DNA from: Vibrio owensii CAIM 1854 = LMG 25443
GTDB taxonomy: Bacteria; Pseudomonadota; Gammaproteobacteria; Enterobacterales; Vibrionaceae
NCBI RefSeq assembly: GCF_000817815.1
Contig: NZ_JPRD01000043.1
Coordinates: forward strand, 1 to 64,000
Length of the DNA stretch: 64,000 bases
Direction of reading: 5' to 3'
Shown: piece by piece, positions 44,901-52,858 of the stretch
Numbering within the stretch: the first letter of the stretch is position 1
Layout of the letters: the number at the start of each line of letters is the position of its first letter
Position numbers and translations under genes: made by a program
Notes under the pieces: generated by a model
What the model was told of the DNA's origin: nothing
What the model saw: the letters and a program-made list of their open reading frames with translations, nothing else
The model's database searches: none

Positions 44901-45693
44901 CCAAGAAGAAAAACTATACGCAATTAGAGATGTATCAGAGTTGACGGGCGTAAAACCCGTCACCCTGAGAGCTTGGCAAAGACGCTATAACTTGATTCAA
45001 CCTCAGAGAACAGAAAAAGGCCATCGCCTATACCGCCAACAAGACCTAGATACGATCCGTGAGATCCAAGGGTGGCTTGCTAAGGGAGTGGCGATTGGCA
45101 AAGTTAAGGGATTATTGGGTCAAGAGTCTGATGTTGACGTCGCCTCTGACGTTCAGCGCTTGGAAGAAGCCGAAGCTGTGCTGAAAGCCCTGTCCGAACT
45201 CAACCGTGGCAAAACGGAAACCTTGTTATCTGGTGTATTAAAGGAATACCCACTTAACATTGTTATAGAACAGCTGATAAACCCAGTTTTCGAAGCGTTA
45301 GACTTAGTGAAAGTGTCGCAGCGTTCTCTTCAATTGGGGTTGTTCCAAACTTGTTTGATCACTCGATTGGCCTTGGTTGTCGATTCTGAAAACAAAGCGT
45401 CCTCAAAGGGCAAATGCTTACTGCTTAGCTTTGACCAAGCACGTGATTCAGAGAGTTGGGTACAAGCAGCAAAACTGTGTGAACAGGGCTATCACATTAC
45501 TTTGATCGATAAAGTAGAAGACGTTTCTGGTCTGATTGACCATGACGTGCTCTCTCGTTATCAATTCGTCCACTTCTTCTCAAACAAAGCACTGCCTATT
45601 AAGCAAGTGGAAGTGCTAACCACACTGCAAACGCAGCTTCCAGAAAAGATTCAGTTTTCTGAAGTGATCGAAAAGCTGCACTTTGCTGCCTAA
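44890..45693 (+). CDS. MerR-family regulator, CarH/LitR/MlrA-like
   Basis: A 267-residue protein. The MerR winged helix spans residues 9-78 (YAIRDVSELTGVKPVTLRAW, then EKGHRLYRQQDL). The C-terminal half follows the B12-binding regulator fold, but the cobalamin signature WxxxEH and the lower-ligand DxHxxG are not seen; the equivalent stretch reads LFQTCLITR. It may therefore act without B12, like MlrA. It probably binds the TGTACA-type repeats upstream and represses its own operon. Confidence 0.85.
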   Translation: MDCSQEEKLYAIRDVSELTGVKPVTLRAWQRRYNLIQPQRTEKGHRLYRQQDLDTIREIQGWLAKGVAIGKVKGLLGQESDVDVASDVQRLEEAEAVLKALSELNRGKTETLLSGVLKEYPLNIVIEQLINPVFEALDLVKVSQRSLQLGLFQTCLITRLALVVDSENKASSKGKCLLLSFDQARDSESWVQAAKLCEQGYHITLIDKVEDVSGLIDHDVLSRYQFVHFFSNKALPIKQVEVLTTLQTQLPEKIQFSEVIEKLHFAA

Positions 45694-45716
45694 AAATACC
45701 CTCGTAAGGAGACGAC

Positions 45717-47132
45717 ATGATTCTGGTTTGGTTTCGACGTGACCTAAGAACGTTAGACCACACAGCGCTTAAGGCTGCTCTGGATTCTGGGCAGCCTGTT
45801 GTTGCCTGTTTTGTTGCAACGCCAGAGCAATGGCAAGAACACCACATGGCACCCATGCAGGCGGATCTCATTGCACGACGTTTGACACATCTTGAAGAAG
45901 AGCTTGCAGAGCTTAATGTCCCGCTTTTGTACAAAGAAGTACCCAAATTTTCCGACGTGACCGAGGTCATTAAGGGGTGGGCATTATCACTGAACGTAGA
46001 AAGCGTCATGGCGAACATCCATTACGAGGTCAATGAACAAGCGCTAGACCGAGAGGTTTCAGAGGTTCTTGCTAAAAGCGACGTCACGTTCGAAGCTTTC
46101 CATGACAAATGTGTTCATGCGCCAACCACGGTATTAAACAAGCAAGGTGAATACTTCAAGGTATTCACGCCATTCAAGCGGGCTTGGTTGTTGAAATTCC
46201 AAATGCCAATGGTGTCCAAACCACAACCGCAAGCCGAGCTGTCCAAAGACGTGCTTCAGACAGTTGAAGCAGATATTTATCATTCCGATGTGCCTTTTTC
46301 TTACCCACGCGAATCCAGCGAACGTTGGCACGCATCAACCACAGATATTGTTCAACAACTGAGAGAGTTCGCCCGGGAGCGCAGCGATGCGTATCAAGCA
46401 GAAAGGGATCTACCTGCTGTCGATGGCACCAGTCAGTTATCTCCCTATCTCGCAATTGGCGCGCTGTCGCCAAGACAATGTATCGCAAGGCTGTATGCAG
46501 AAAACCCACTTCCTGACCTCACCGAAGGGAAAGCCACTTGGTTGAGTGAAATTATCTGGCGGGAGTTTTACCAACATTTATTGGTGTTTGAACCAAAGCT
46601 TGTTAGAGGAAAGGGCTTCATTCCGTGGGAAGAGAAGATCCAATGGTCTTATGATGAGCAAGCTTTCGAACGCTGGAAAACAGGCACAACAGGGTATCCT
46701 ATTGTTGATGCAGCTATGCGCCAGCTGAACACGACAGGTTGGATGCACAATCGTCTACGCATGGTTGTAGCGAGCTTCTTAACTAAAGACCTGCATATCG
46801 ACTGGCGTTGGGGAGAGGCATACTTCATGAGTAAGCTGGTGGATGGCGATTTCGCTGCCAACAATGGTGGATGGCAATGGTCGGCGTCTACGGGCTGTGA
46901 TGGGCAACCTTATTTCCGAATCTTCAACCCTATCAGTCAGGGCGAAAAGTTTGACTCTGATGGCACCTTTGTTCGCCATTGGGTACCGGAAATTAAAGAG
47001 GTACCGAATAAGTTTATTCATAACCCTTGGCTATGGAGTGGTTTTAATTTACTGGATTATCACAAGCCGATGGTTGATCACAAGGTGGAAAGAGAGATAA
47101 CCTTACGGCTCTTCAAAAACGCCAAGGAATAG
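45717..47132 (+). CDS. phrB: Deoxyribodipyrimidine photolyase (class I CPD)
   Basis: A 471-residue enzyme that repairs UV-made pyrimidine dimers with blue light. It opens with LVWFRRDLRTLDHTAL. The FAD/DNA domain has WLSEIIWREFYQHLL, the ARxTGYPxVDAxMRQL-type block (TGTTGYPIVDAAMRQL), MVVASFLTKDLHIDWRWGE, and the terminal GWQWSASTGCD. It follows the MerR gene after 23 bp with an AAGGAG ribosome site. Confidence 0.95.
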   Translation: MILVWFRRDLRTLDHTALKAALDSGQPVVACFVATPEQWQEHHMAPMQADLIARRLTHLEEELAELNVPLLYKEVPKFSDVTEVIKGWALSLNVESVMANIHYEVNEQALDREVSEVLAKSDVTFEAFHDKCVHAPTTVLNKQGEYFKVFTPFKRAWLLKFQMPMVSKPQPQAELSKDVLQTVEADIYHSDVPFSYPRESSERWHASTTDIVQQLREFARERSDAYQAERDLPAVDGTSQLSPYLAIGALSPRQCIARLYAENPLPDLTEGKATWLSEIIWREFYQHLLVFEPKLVRGKGFIPWEEKIQWSYDEQAFERWKTGTTGYPIVDAAMRQLNTTGWMHNRLRMVVASFLTKDLHIDWRWGEAYFMSKLVDGDFAANNGGWQWSASTGCDGQPYFRIFNPISQGEKFDSDGTFVRHWVPEIKEVPNKFIHNPWLWSGFNLLDYHKPMVDHKVEREITLRLFKNAKE

Positions 47133-47138
47133 AGAGAG

Positions 47139-48065
47139 ATGCCTAGCAAGAAGCGTCCGATGAGTATCGCTAAACGAACCCTGTTGTCTGTATCGCTATC
47201 TTTAGTGAGTGGTTTGTCATTCGCAAAGATGTACGAATTGCCGGAGGACGGGGCGCGCGTCATAGGCCGCATGGAAAACCACGTGGTTGAACAAGGCGAA
47301 ACCATGGCAAACATTGCTAAGCAGTACGATGTTGGCATGCTGGCGTTAATGGCGGCCAACAAAGGCGTGGACCCTTTTCTACCAAAAGAAGGCCACGTCC
47401 TGACTATTCCTACTCAGCTTATTCTCCCAGACGTTCCCCATAAAGGCATCGTTATCAACTTGGCAGAGCTGCGTCTTTACTACTTTCCGGCTAAAGAAAA
47501 TGTGGTTCATGTATTCCCGGTAGGTATTGGCCGTATTGGCCGAGACACGCCAGAGATGACAACGAGCATCAGCCAGAAGCGTCCAAACCCAACCTGGACA
47601 CCACCTTCATCTATCCGTGCGGAATACAAGGCGAAGGGCATTGACCTACCTGCAGTCGTACCAGCTGGGCCTGATAACCCACTCGGTATGTTTGCGCTGC
47701 GCTTGGCGTATGGTCATGGTGAGTACTTGATCCACGGTACTAACAAAGACTTTGGTATTGGCATGCGTGTAAGTGCGGGTTGTATTCGTATGGATCCTAA
47801 CGATATCGAGTGGCTATTCGACAAAGTACGTCGTGGTGAAAAAGTGAAGATCATCAATCAGCCGGTTAAAGTCACGCTAGAACCAGACCGCAGTGTATTT
47901 GTTGAGGCGCATGAACCATTGACTCGCAGTAACGGCGAGAAAGATCACTTACAAATTCCACAAGAGTTGAATTGGTGGTTGGATGAATATGGGATGACGA
48001 ATGCGAAAGCAAAAGCAACGATTGCTGCTCAGAATGGTGTTCCAGTAGAAATAACCGCGCCTTAA
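47139..48065 (+). CDS. Periplasmic L,D-transpeptidase with LysM domain
   Basis: A 308-residue precursor. The signal peptide ends near residue 30, a LysM follows at about 48-92 (VVEQGETMANIAKQY), then a YkuD catalytic domain with HGTNKDFGIGMRVSAGCIRM (nucleophile Cys in SAGC). It is of the ErfK/YbiS/YcfS group, which links murein lipoprotein to peptidoglycan. Convergent to it, 26 bp away, is a gene for an Lpp-like lipoprotein, its likely substrate. It starts 6 bp after phrB, so it may be transcribed with it. Confidence 0.92.
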   Translation: MPSKKRPMSIAKRTLLSVSLSLVSGLSFAKMYELPEDGARVIGRMENHVVEQGETMANIAKQYDVGMLALMAANKGVDPFLPKEGHVLTIPTQLILPDVPHKGIVINLAELRLYYFPAKENVVHVFPVGIGRIGRDTPEMTTSISQKRPNPTWTPPSSIRAEYKAKGIDLPAVVPAGPDNPLGMFALRLAYGHGEYLIHGTNKDFGIGMRVSAGCIRMDPNDIEWLFDKVRRGEKVKIINQPVKVTLEPDRSVFVEAHEPLTRSNGEKDHLQIPQELNWWLDEYGMTNAKAKATIAAQNGVPVEITAP

Positions 48066-48091
48066 CAAGCGTTAAAGCGCGGAATCACATC

Positions 48092-48340
48092 TTACTTAGT
48101 GTAAGACTGAGCGATGTTGTCGATACGCTCGTTAGCACGTGCAGCTTCTTCTTGAGCTGCCATAGCCGCGTCGTTAGACTTTTGAACGTCAGATTGTAGA
48201 GACTGAACGTCTTGGCTTAGTTGGCTAACTTGGTTGCTTAGTTCGTCTAGTTTAGTAGCTGTTGCTGCTTCGTCAGAAGAAGCACAACCTGCTAGTAGAA
48301 GTACTGAAGTTGCTGCAGCTGCGATCAACGTTTTGTTCAT
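48092..48340 (-). CDS. lpp: Murein lipoprotein, Lpp (Braun)-like
   Basis: An 82-residue lipoprotein. The lipobox is LLLAGC with Cys19. The mature part is an alpha-helical heptad repeat (LDELSNQVSQLSQDVQSL) and ends in YTK, whose terminal Lys would be the peptidoglycan link as in E. coli Lpp. Codon use looks like a highly expressed gene. It faces an L,D-transpeptidase gene. Confidence 0.9.
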   Translation of the reverse strand: MNKTLIAAAATSVLLLAGCASSDEAATATKLDELSNQVSQLSQDVQSLQSDVQKSNDAAMAAQEEAARANERIDNIAQSYTK

Positions 48341-48774
48341 TTTAGAACTCCTTGCCTATAGTTAAATTCCTACGCTATACGTTTTGTGTCATATAGTCAT
48401 AGTGGTAAATGTGAATACATTCTATCAGTACATGATGTAGCAAAAGTCAAAAAAATCCAAGGATTTCATAGAGTACCTGATACGGACGCTAACCTTTAGT
48501 TTACATAAGTGAGCGTTTACTCACCTTTAACGCCAGTATCGGGTAGTACAGCAGCTCTTTTACCACGTCCCTGATATCAATAATTTAGACGAAATTTACA
48601 CAAATGAAAGTTTCTTAGATGAATCTTTATTTTTTCTAATGGAATTAGTTTGTGTGATCTCTATCTATACTCCTATGATTTGCGGTATTATACCGAGCTT
48701 TTATTTTTTGCTGCGTTAGAGCGGAAACGACACTGAAAAAGCGCTCAAACGATGACTATTTATTGGAGAATACT
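48341..48774 (+). promoter_or_regulatory. lpp/helicase divergent promoter region
   Basis: This 434-bp gap holds no ORF. A palindrome CGGTA-TTA-TACCG (48683-48695) covers a TATTAT that could be the helicase -10. It leaves a leader of about 75 nt, as is usual for cold-responsive helicase genes. The lpp side is AT-rich, as expected for a strong promoter. Confidence 0.35.
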
Positions 48775-50106
48775 TTGCAATTTAAAGATCTAGGCCTAGA
48801 CAACCGATTGTTGAAGAACCTAAAACACTACGATTTCAAAAAAGCGACTGACATTCAGAAGCAGGCGATTCCTGTTGCGATTGCAGGCAAGGATCTATTG
48901 GCATCTTCGAAAACGGGTTCGGGTAAGACTTTGGCGTTTGTATTACCAATGCTTCACAAGTCACTAAAGACGAAGTCGTTTTCTGCAAAAGACCCTCGTG
49001 CAGTCATCCTTGCTCCTACTCGTGAGCTAGCAAAACAAGTATATGGCGAGCTTCGTTCAATGCTTGGTGGCCTGAGTTATGACGCAGCATTGATTCTTGG
49101 TGGTGAGAACTTTAACGATCAGGTAAAAGCACTACGCCGCTACCCGAAGTTCATCGTGGCAACACCAGGACGTTTGGCTGACCACCTAGAGCATCGCTCT
49201 CTGTTTCTTGATGGTTTGGAAACGCTGATTCTAGATGAAGCTGACCGTATGCTCGATCTAGGTTTTGCACCAGAGCTTCGTCGTATCCACAAAGCGGCGA
49301 AACACCGTCGTCGTCAAACTCTGATGTTCTCAGCAACGCTTGATCACGCAGAAGTGAATGACATTGCATCAGAGATGCTGAATGCGCCAAAACGTATTGC
49401 GATCGGCGTATCAAACGAAGAGCACAAAGACATCACTCAAAAATTCTACTTGTGTGATCACCTAGATCACAAAGAAGCGATCCTTGAGCGTGTTCTTGAA
49501 GAAGCTGAATACCGTCAGGTGATCATCTTTACTGCAACTCGTGATGACACTGAGCGTCTAACGAACAAGCTGAATGAGAAGAAGCTTAAAGCGGTCGCGC
49601 TGAGCGGTAACTTGAACCAGACTCAACGTAACACCATCATGAGTCAGTTTGAGCGTGCTGTATTTAAGATTCTAGTAACGACAGACGTTGCATCTCGTGG
49701 TCTTGATATCGCAACAGTAACGCACGTTATCAACTTCGATATGCCGAAGCACACAGAAGAATACGTGCACCGTGTTGGTCGTACTGGTCGTGCGGGTAAC
49801 AAAGGTGACGCAGTGTCTCTTGTTGGCCCTAAAGACTGGGACAGCTTTAAGCGTGTTGAAACTTACCTACAGCAAGATTTGAACTTCTCTGTATTTGAAG
49901 ATTTAAAGGGTAAATTCAAAGGCTTGAAACCACGTAAACCTGATTTCCGTGGTAAGAAGACCGAAACCAAAAAAGCACGCCCACAAGCGAAGAAAGTCGC
50001 GAAGAAACCTGCTAAGCGCGATAAAGGTTTCTACCAAAACGTGGCAGTGGGTGAAAACGTGTTTATTCCTAAGAAAAAGCCAGCGGAACCAAAAGCTGAA
50101 GATTAA
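48775..50106 (+). CDS. DEAD-box RNA helicase
   Basis: About 443 residues. It has motif Q (FKDLGLDNRLLKNL, then KATDIQKQAIP), motif I SSKTGSGKT, Ia APTRELA, II LILDEADRML, III FSATLD, V TTDVASRGLD and VI HRVGRTGRAG. The basic tail, rich in Lys and Arg (about 385-430), is a likely RNA-binding extension. It is RhlE/SrmB-like. The start is most likely TTG at 48775: GGAG lies six bases before it and the protein then opens MQFKDLGLDN. An in-frame TTG at 48763 lacks a ribosome site. Probably in ribosome assembly or cold growth. Confidence 0.9.
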   Translation: MQFKDLGLDNRLLKNLKHYDFKKATDIQKQAIPVAIAGKDLLASSKTGSGKTLAFVLPMLHKSLKTKSFSAKDPRAVILAPTRELAKQVYGELRSMLGGLSYDAALILGGENFNDQVKALRRYPKFIVATPGRLADHLEHRSLFLDGLETLILDEADRMLDLGFAPELRRIHKAAKHRRRQTLMFSATLDHAEVNDIASEMLNAPKRIAIGVSNEEHKDITQKFYLCDHLDHKEAILERVLEEAEYRQVIIFTATRDDTERLTNKLNEKKLKAVALSGNLNQTQRNTIMSQFERAVFKILVTTDVASRGLDIATVTHVINFDMPKHTEEYVHRVGRTGRAGNKGDAVSLVGPKDWDSFKRVETYLQQDLNFSVFEDLKGKFKGLKPRKPDFRGKKTETKKARPQAKKVAKKPAKRDKGFYQNVAVGENVFIPKKKPAEPKAED

Positions 50107-50140
50107 TCTTCAACTCAGCGTTAGAGGTTAACTGAATTCA

Positions 50141-50170
50141 AATCCGAGCTTGCGAGCTCGGATTTTTTAT
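50141..50170 (+). terminator. Terminator of the helicase gene
   Basis: A perfect 10-bp stem (50141-50150 with 50155-50164), TGCG loop, T6 tail. Confidence 0.92.
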
Positions 50171-50289
50171 ATCTGAAATTTACCTTCTCACGACTATTGT
50201 TTAGCTGTTCTAAACAAGGGTTAAATAGTCTTTGATTTTTCTGAACGCCAATTTTACTTAGCATAGGTTTCCAGAAGAGGAGACAAAAT

Positions 50290-50463
50290 ATGTATCAAGA
50301 AGAACAGTGGTTAGAAGACATCGATCTGAGCCTTACAGAACAGCAGTGCAAATCGTTAGGTTGGGGAAAGAAAGGCGTCTGGGTTGAGATGTTGGCGTTT
50401 CTCTGCGTAGCGTTGGTGAGTTGTACCTTAGTACACAATCGCGGAGGCTCACATGATTACTGA
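50290..50463 (+). CDS. Small membrane protein, 57 residues
   Basis: The ORF opens MYQEEQWLEDIDLSL. A charged first half is followed by one hydrophobic helix (WVEMLAFLCVALVSCTLV). A GAGGAG ribosome site lies 7 bp before the ATG. A second small ORF starts inside its last codons. The good ribosome sites and the shared terminator argue that both are real. I know no family. Confidence 0.55.
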   Translation: MYQEEQWLEDIDLSLTEQQCKSLGWGKKGVWVEMLAFLCVALVSCTLVHNRGGSHDY

Positions 50464-50566
50464 AAAGTCTCAAATGGGTGAATTGATTAAATCGGTCGTT
50501 TTTTCCTCCCTCTATTTTGTTGGATTTCTTGCTTTACTTTGGGTTGTAACTAGTCATCTTTTCTAG
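50453..50566 (+). CDS. Small membrane protein, 37 residues
   Basis: The ORF opens MITEKSQMGELIKSVVFSSL and is almost wholly hydrophobic after residue 13, one membrane span. A GGAGG lies 7 bp before the ATG. It overlaps the 57-residue ORF by 11 bp in another frame, a normal coupled arrangement. Function unknown. Confidence 0.55.
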   Translation: MITEKSQMGELIKSVVFSSLYFVGFLALLWVVTSHLF

Positions 50567-50612
50567 TTTTCCTACCTCTTTTGAGCTACTGACTAAAGTA
50601 AAAAGTTACCCT

Positions 50613-50637
50613 CGTCACCTTCTTCAGGTGACGTTTT
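50613..50637 (+). terminator. Terminator of the small-ORF pair
   Basis: An 8-bp perfect stem (50613-50620 with 50626-50633) and T4 tail, 47 bp after the second small ORF. Confidence 0.8.
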
Positions 50638-50764
50638 CATTTCTAGATTCTTAATTGCATAGCAATAGATGACTTATCTAACAATAGCTTTGCATCACAG
50701 TGCATTTATCCATGATTTAAACGTTTGGCATAATAAAAACCGATAAAAATGTCACGAAAATATG

Positions 50765-50783
50765 TAAATGATAATTGATCTCA
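50765..50783 (+). promoter_or_regulatory. Fur-box-like sequence before the protease/receptor operon
   Basis: The left part contains AATGATAAT, identical to the core of the Fur consensus. The right half matches poorly, so overall about 12 of 19 positions agree. It lies 63-81 bp before the first gene. Iron control of the TonB receptor downstream would make sense but is not shown. Confidence 0.35.
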
Positions 50784-50845
50784 TTTTTATTTAAGGGCAG
50801 AATACGCGAAATAATATTAATCCTATAAATAGTTGTGCCATTTAT

Positions 50846-52858
50846 ATGAAATTTAGTCATGTTTTTTGGGGGCTTTTAGTCACCTCTATGCCCAGTGTTG
50901 CCTCGGATAACTTTGATTGGCTGAGAGACGATTCTAGACAAGATGAGCGAGTCCTTTCTTACCTCAAGCAACAGAACCAAAAAACAGAACAATTTCAGAA
51001 ACGCTATGATGAGATTACCCAAAATCTGTTGAGCCAATGGGAAGCCATGGCAGCAGAAAAAGGCGAGAAGCCTTGGGCGATTAAAAACGGTCAAGAATGG
51101 AACCTGACTCGTCGACAAGGCAACTTTGTTTTGCTTTCGCGAGCTGATAACAACGCGCAAGAGAAAGTGGTTTACGATTTCTCTTCTCGCCAAGAAGAAC
51201 GTCAATACTTCCAAATTGGTCAATGGCGTATTCAAGGCGATTCTTTGTTGTTTACAGAAGATATTGATGGCAGTGAGCAGTACCGTGCTGTGTGGGTTGA
51301 CCTAAAGAGTGGTGCAGCACGTGAACTTATCAGCAACATTGATAATGGGGTTCTGCTCTCACCAAATGGCAAGTTTGCTTTCGCCGTCTCAAAAGAAGCG
51401 AAAACTCAACGTCCTTACAAAATCGTTCGAATTAATACTCAAACCAACGAGCAGAAAGTACTTTGGCAAGAGGACAAGACCGATTGGCTCATGTCCTTCT
51501 ATCCAGCAGCCGACGCGCGTTTCGCACTGGTACAAAGTAACAATGAATCGACCACTGAACAAAAGATTCTAAACCTTGATTCTGGAGAGCTAACGACCTC
51601 GCTACGTAAACCAGAATCCGGTGTGGAGTATTATGCGGATGTTGCTCAAGACAGAGTCTTTATCAACAGCAATCTTAATGGTCAGTTTGGTTTGTTTGAA
51701 ACTGCGATGCCCGAGAAACATGCGGACACTGTTGAGTCTAATTGGAAGTCTTTCTTACGCTCAAAAAATGGCGTAGAACAATTTTACTTGTACGATGCGG
51801 GACTTGTGGCATTAACCAAGCAAGACAATCAAACGACAATCTCGGTTTACTCTTATGATGGCACCGCGAAAAAAACGCTTCCGTTAGAGTCGGAAGGGCG
51901 TGTTGCTTGGTTGAGCACTCTTGGTGATTACCGCTCTAACAAAATCCGCATTCGTAGTATGTCGATGACGACACCGCCGTTGTGGGAAGAGTTTGATGTT
52001 AAAGCACTGACAAAGACAAATCTCTCGCAAGATATTTATCACGGCTTCTCTAGCCAAGATTATGTTTCTCAACGCATTATGGTCAAAAGTCATGGTGTGG
52101 AAGTGCCGGTTTCTCTTGCTTATCGCAAAGATAAGCTCAGCGACAACGCTCCTGTTGTGCTGTACGGCTATGGCGCGTACGGGTTTACCATGAAACCTTA
52201 CTTCATGCCTCAAACCGTGAGCTTACTGGATCAAGGCGTTATCTACGCGATAGCGCATGTTCGTGGTGGCGGTTACTTTGGTGCCGACTGGCACGAGCAA
52301 GGCCGAGGCGTTCTTAAAGCTAACTCTATCAATGATTTCACGGTGGCTGCACAAGCACTTAAACACTTTGATGGTGGTGAACGTGATGTCTACGCGATTG
52401 GATCGAGTGCTGGTGGTACTTTAGTTGCCGGCTCGATCAACCAAGATCCTGACTTGTTTGCTGGCGCGGTGATGAAGGTTCCATTTGTCGATGTCGTTGC
52501 CAGTATGTCCGATACGACGTTACCACTTACCGCACAACAATATGGGGAATGGGGGAATCCGACACTCCCAGAGCAGCTCAAAGCGATGCAAGCTTATGAT
52601 CCTATTCTCAATATCCACAAAGACGCTTACCCACCCATGTTGGTTCAAGTCGGATTAAACGACCAACGTGTGCCTTATTGGGAAGGCGCGAAGTACCTCG
52701 CTCAAATTTCGTCGACCAGTGAATCGACAGGCCCTTATTTGTTGCAAACGGATTTTCACTCTGGCCACCGCATGGATCCAAGGCAGGCAAGAGAGCAACA
52801 AGCGAAGGAATACGCATTTCTACTATCACTAATTAAAACATCTAAAGCGGAGCAGTAA
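50846..52858 (+). CDS. Exported prolyl oligopeptidase-family peptidase (S9A)
   Basis: A 670-residue precursor with a signal peptide (cleaved near residue 20), so periplasmic or beyond. A propeller region is followed by an alpha/beta-hydrolase domain with nucleophile S521 (GSSAGG), an Asp in GLNDQRVPYW and a His in FHSGHRMD. It is distant from the cytoplasmic S9A gene at 11131. Its stop abuts the start of the TonB receptor gene without a spacer, so they form one operon. It may trim peptides brought across the outer membrane by the receptor. Confidence 0.88.
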   Translation: MKFSHVFWGLLVTSMPSVASDNFDWLRDDSRQDERVLSYLKQQNQKTEQFQKRYDEITQNLLSQWEAMAAEKGEKPWAIKNGQEWNLTRRQGNFVLLSRADNNAQEKVVYDFSSRQEERQYFQIGQWRIQGDSLLFTEDIDGSEQYRAVWVDLKSGAARELISNIDNGVLLSPNGKFAFAVSKEAKTQRPYKIVRINTQTNEQKVLWQEDKTDWLMSFYPAADARFALVQSNNESTTEQKILNLDSGELTTSLRKPESGVEYYADVAQDRVFINSNLNGQFGLFETAMPEKHADTVESNWKSFLRSKNGVEQFYLYDAGLVALTKQDNQTTISVYSYDGTAKKTLPLESEGRVAWLSTLGDYRSNKIRIRSMSMTTPPLWEEFDVKALTKTNLSQDIYHGFSSQDYVSQRIMVKSHGVEVPVSLAYRKDKLSDNAPVVLYGYGAYGFTMKPYFMPQTVSLLDQGVIYAIAHVRGGGYFGADWHEQGRGVLKANSINDFTVAAQALKHFDGGERDVYAIGSSAGGTLVAGSINQDPDLFAGAVMKVPFVDVVASMSDTTLPLTAQQYGEWGNPTLPEQLKAMQAYDPILNIHKDAYPPMLVQVGLNDQRVPYWEGAKYLAQISSTSESTGPYLLQTDFHSGHRMDPRQAREQQAKEYAFLLSLIKTSKAEQ

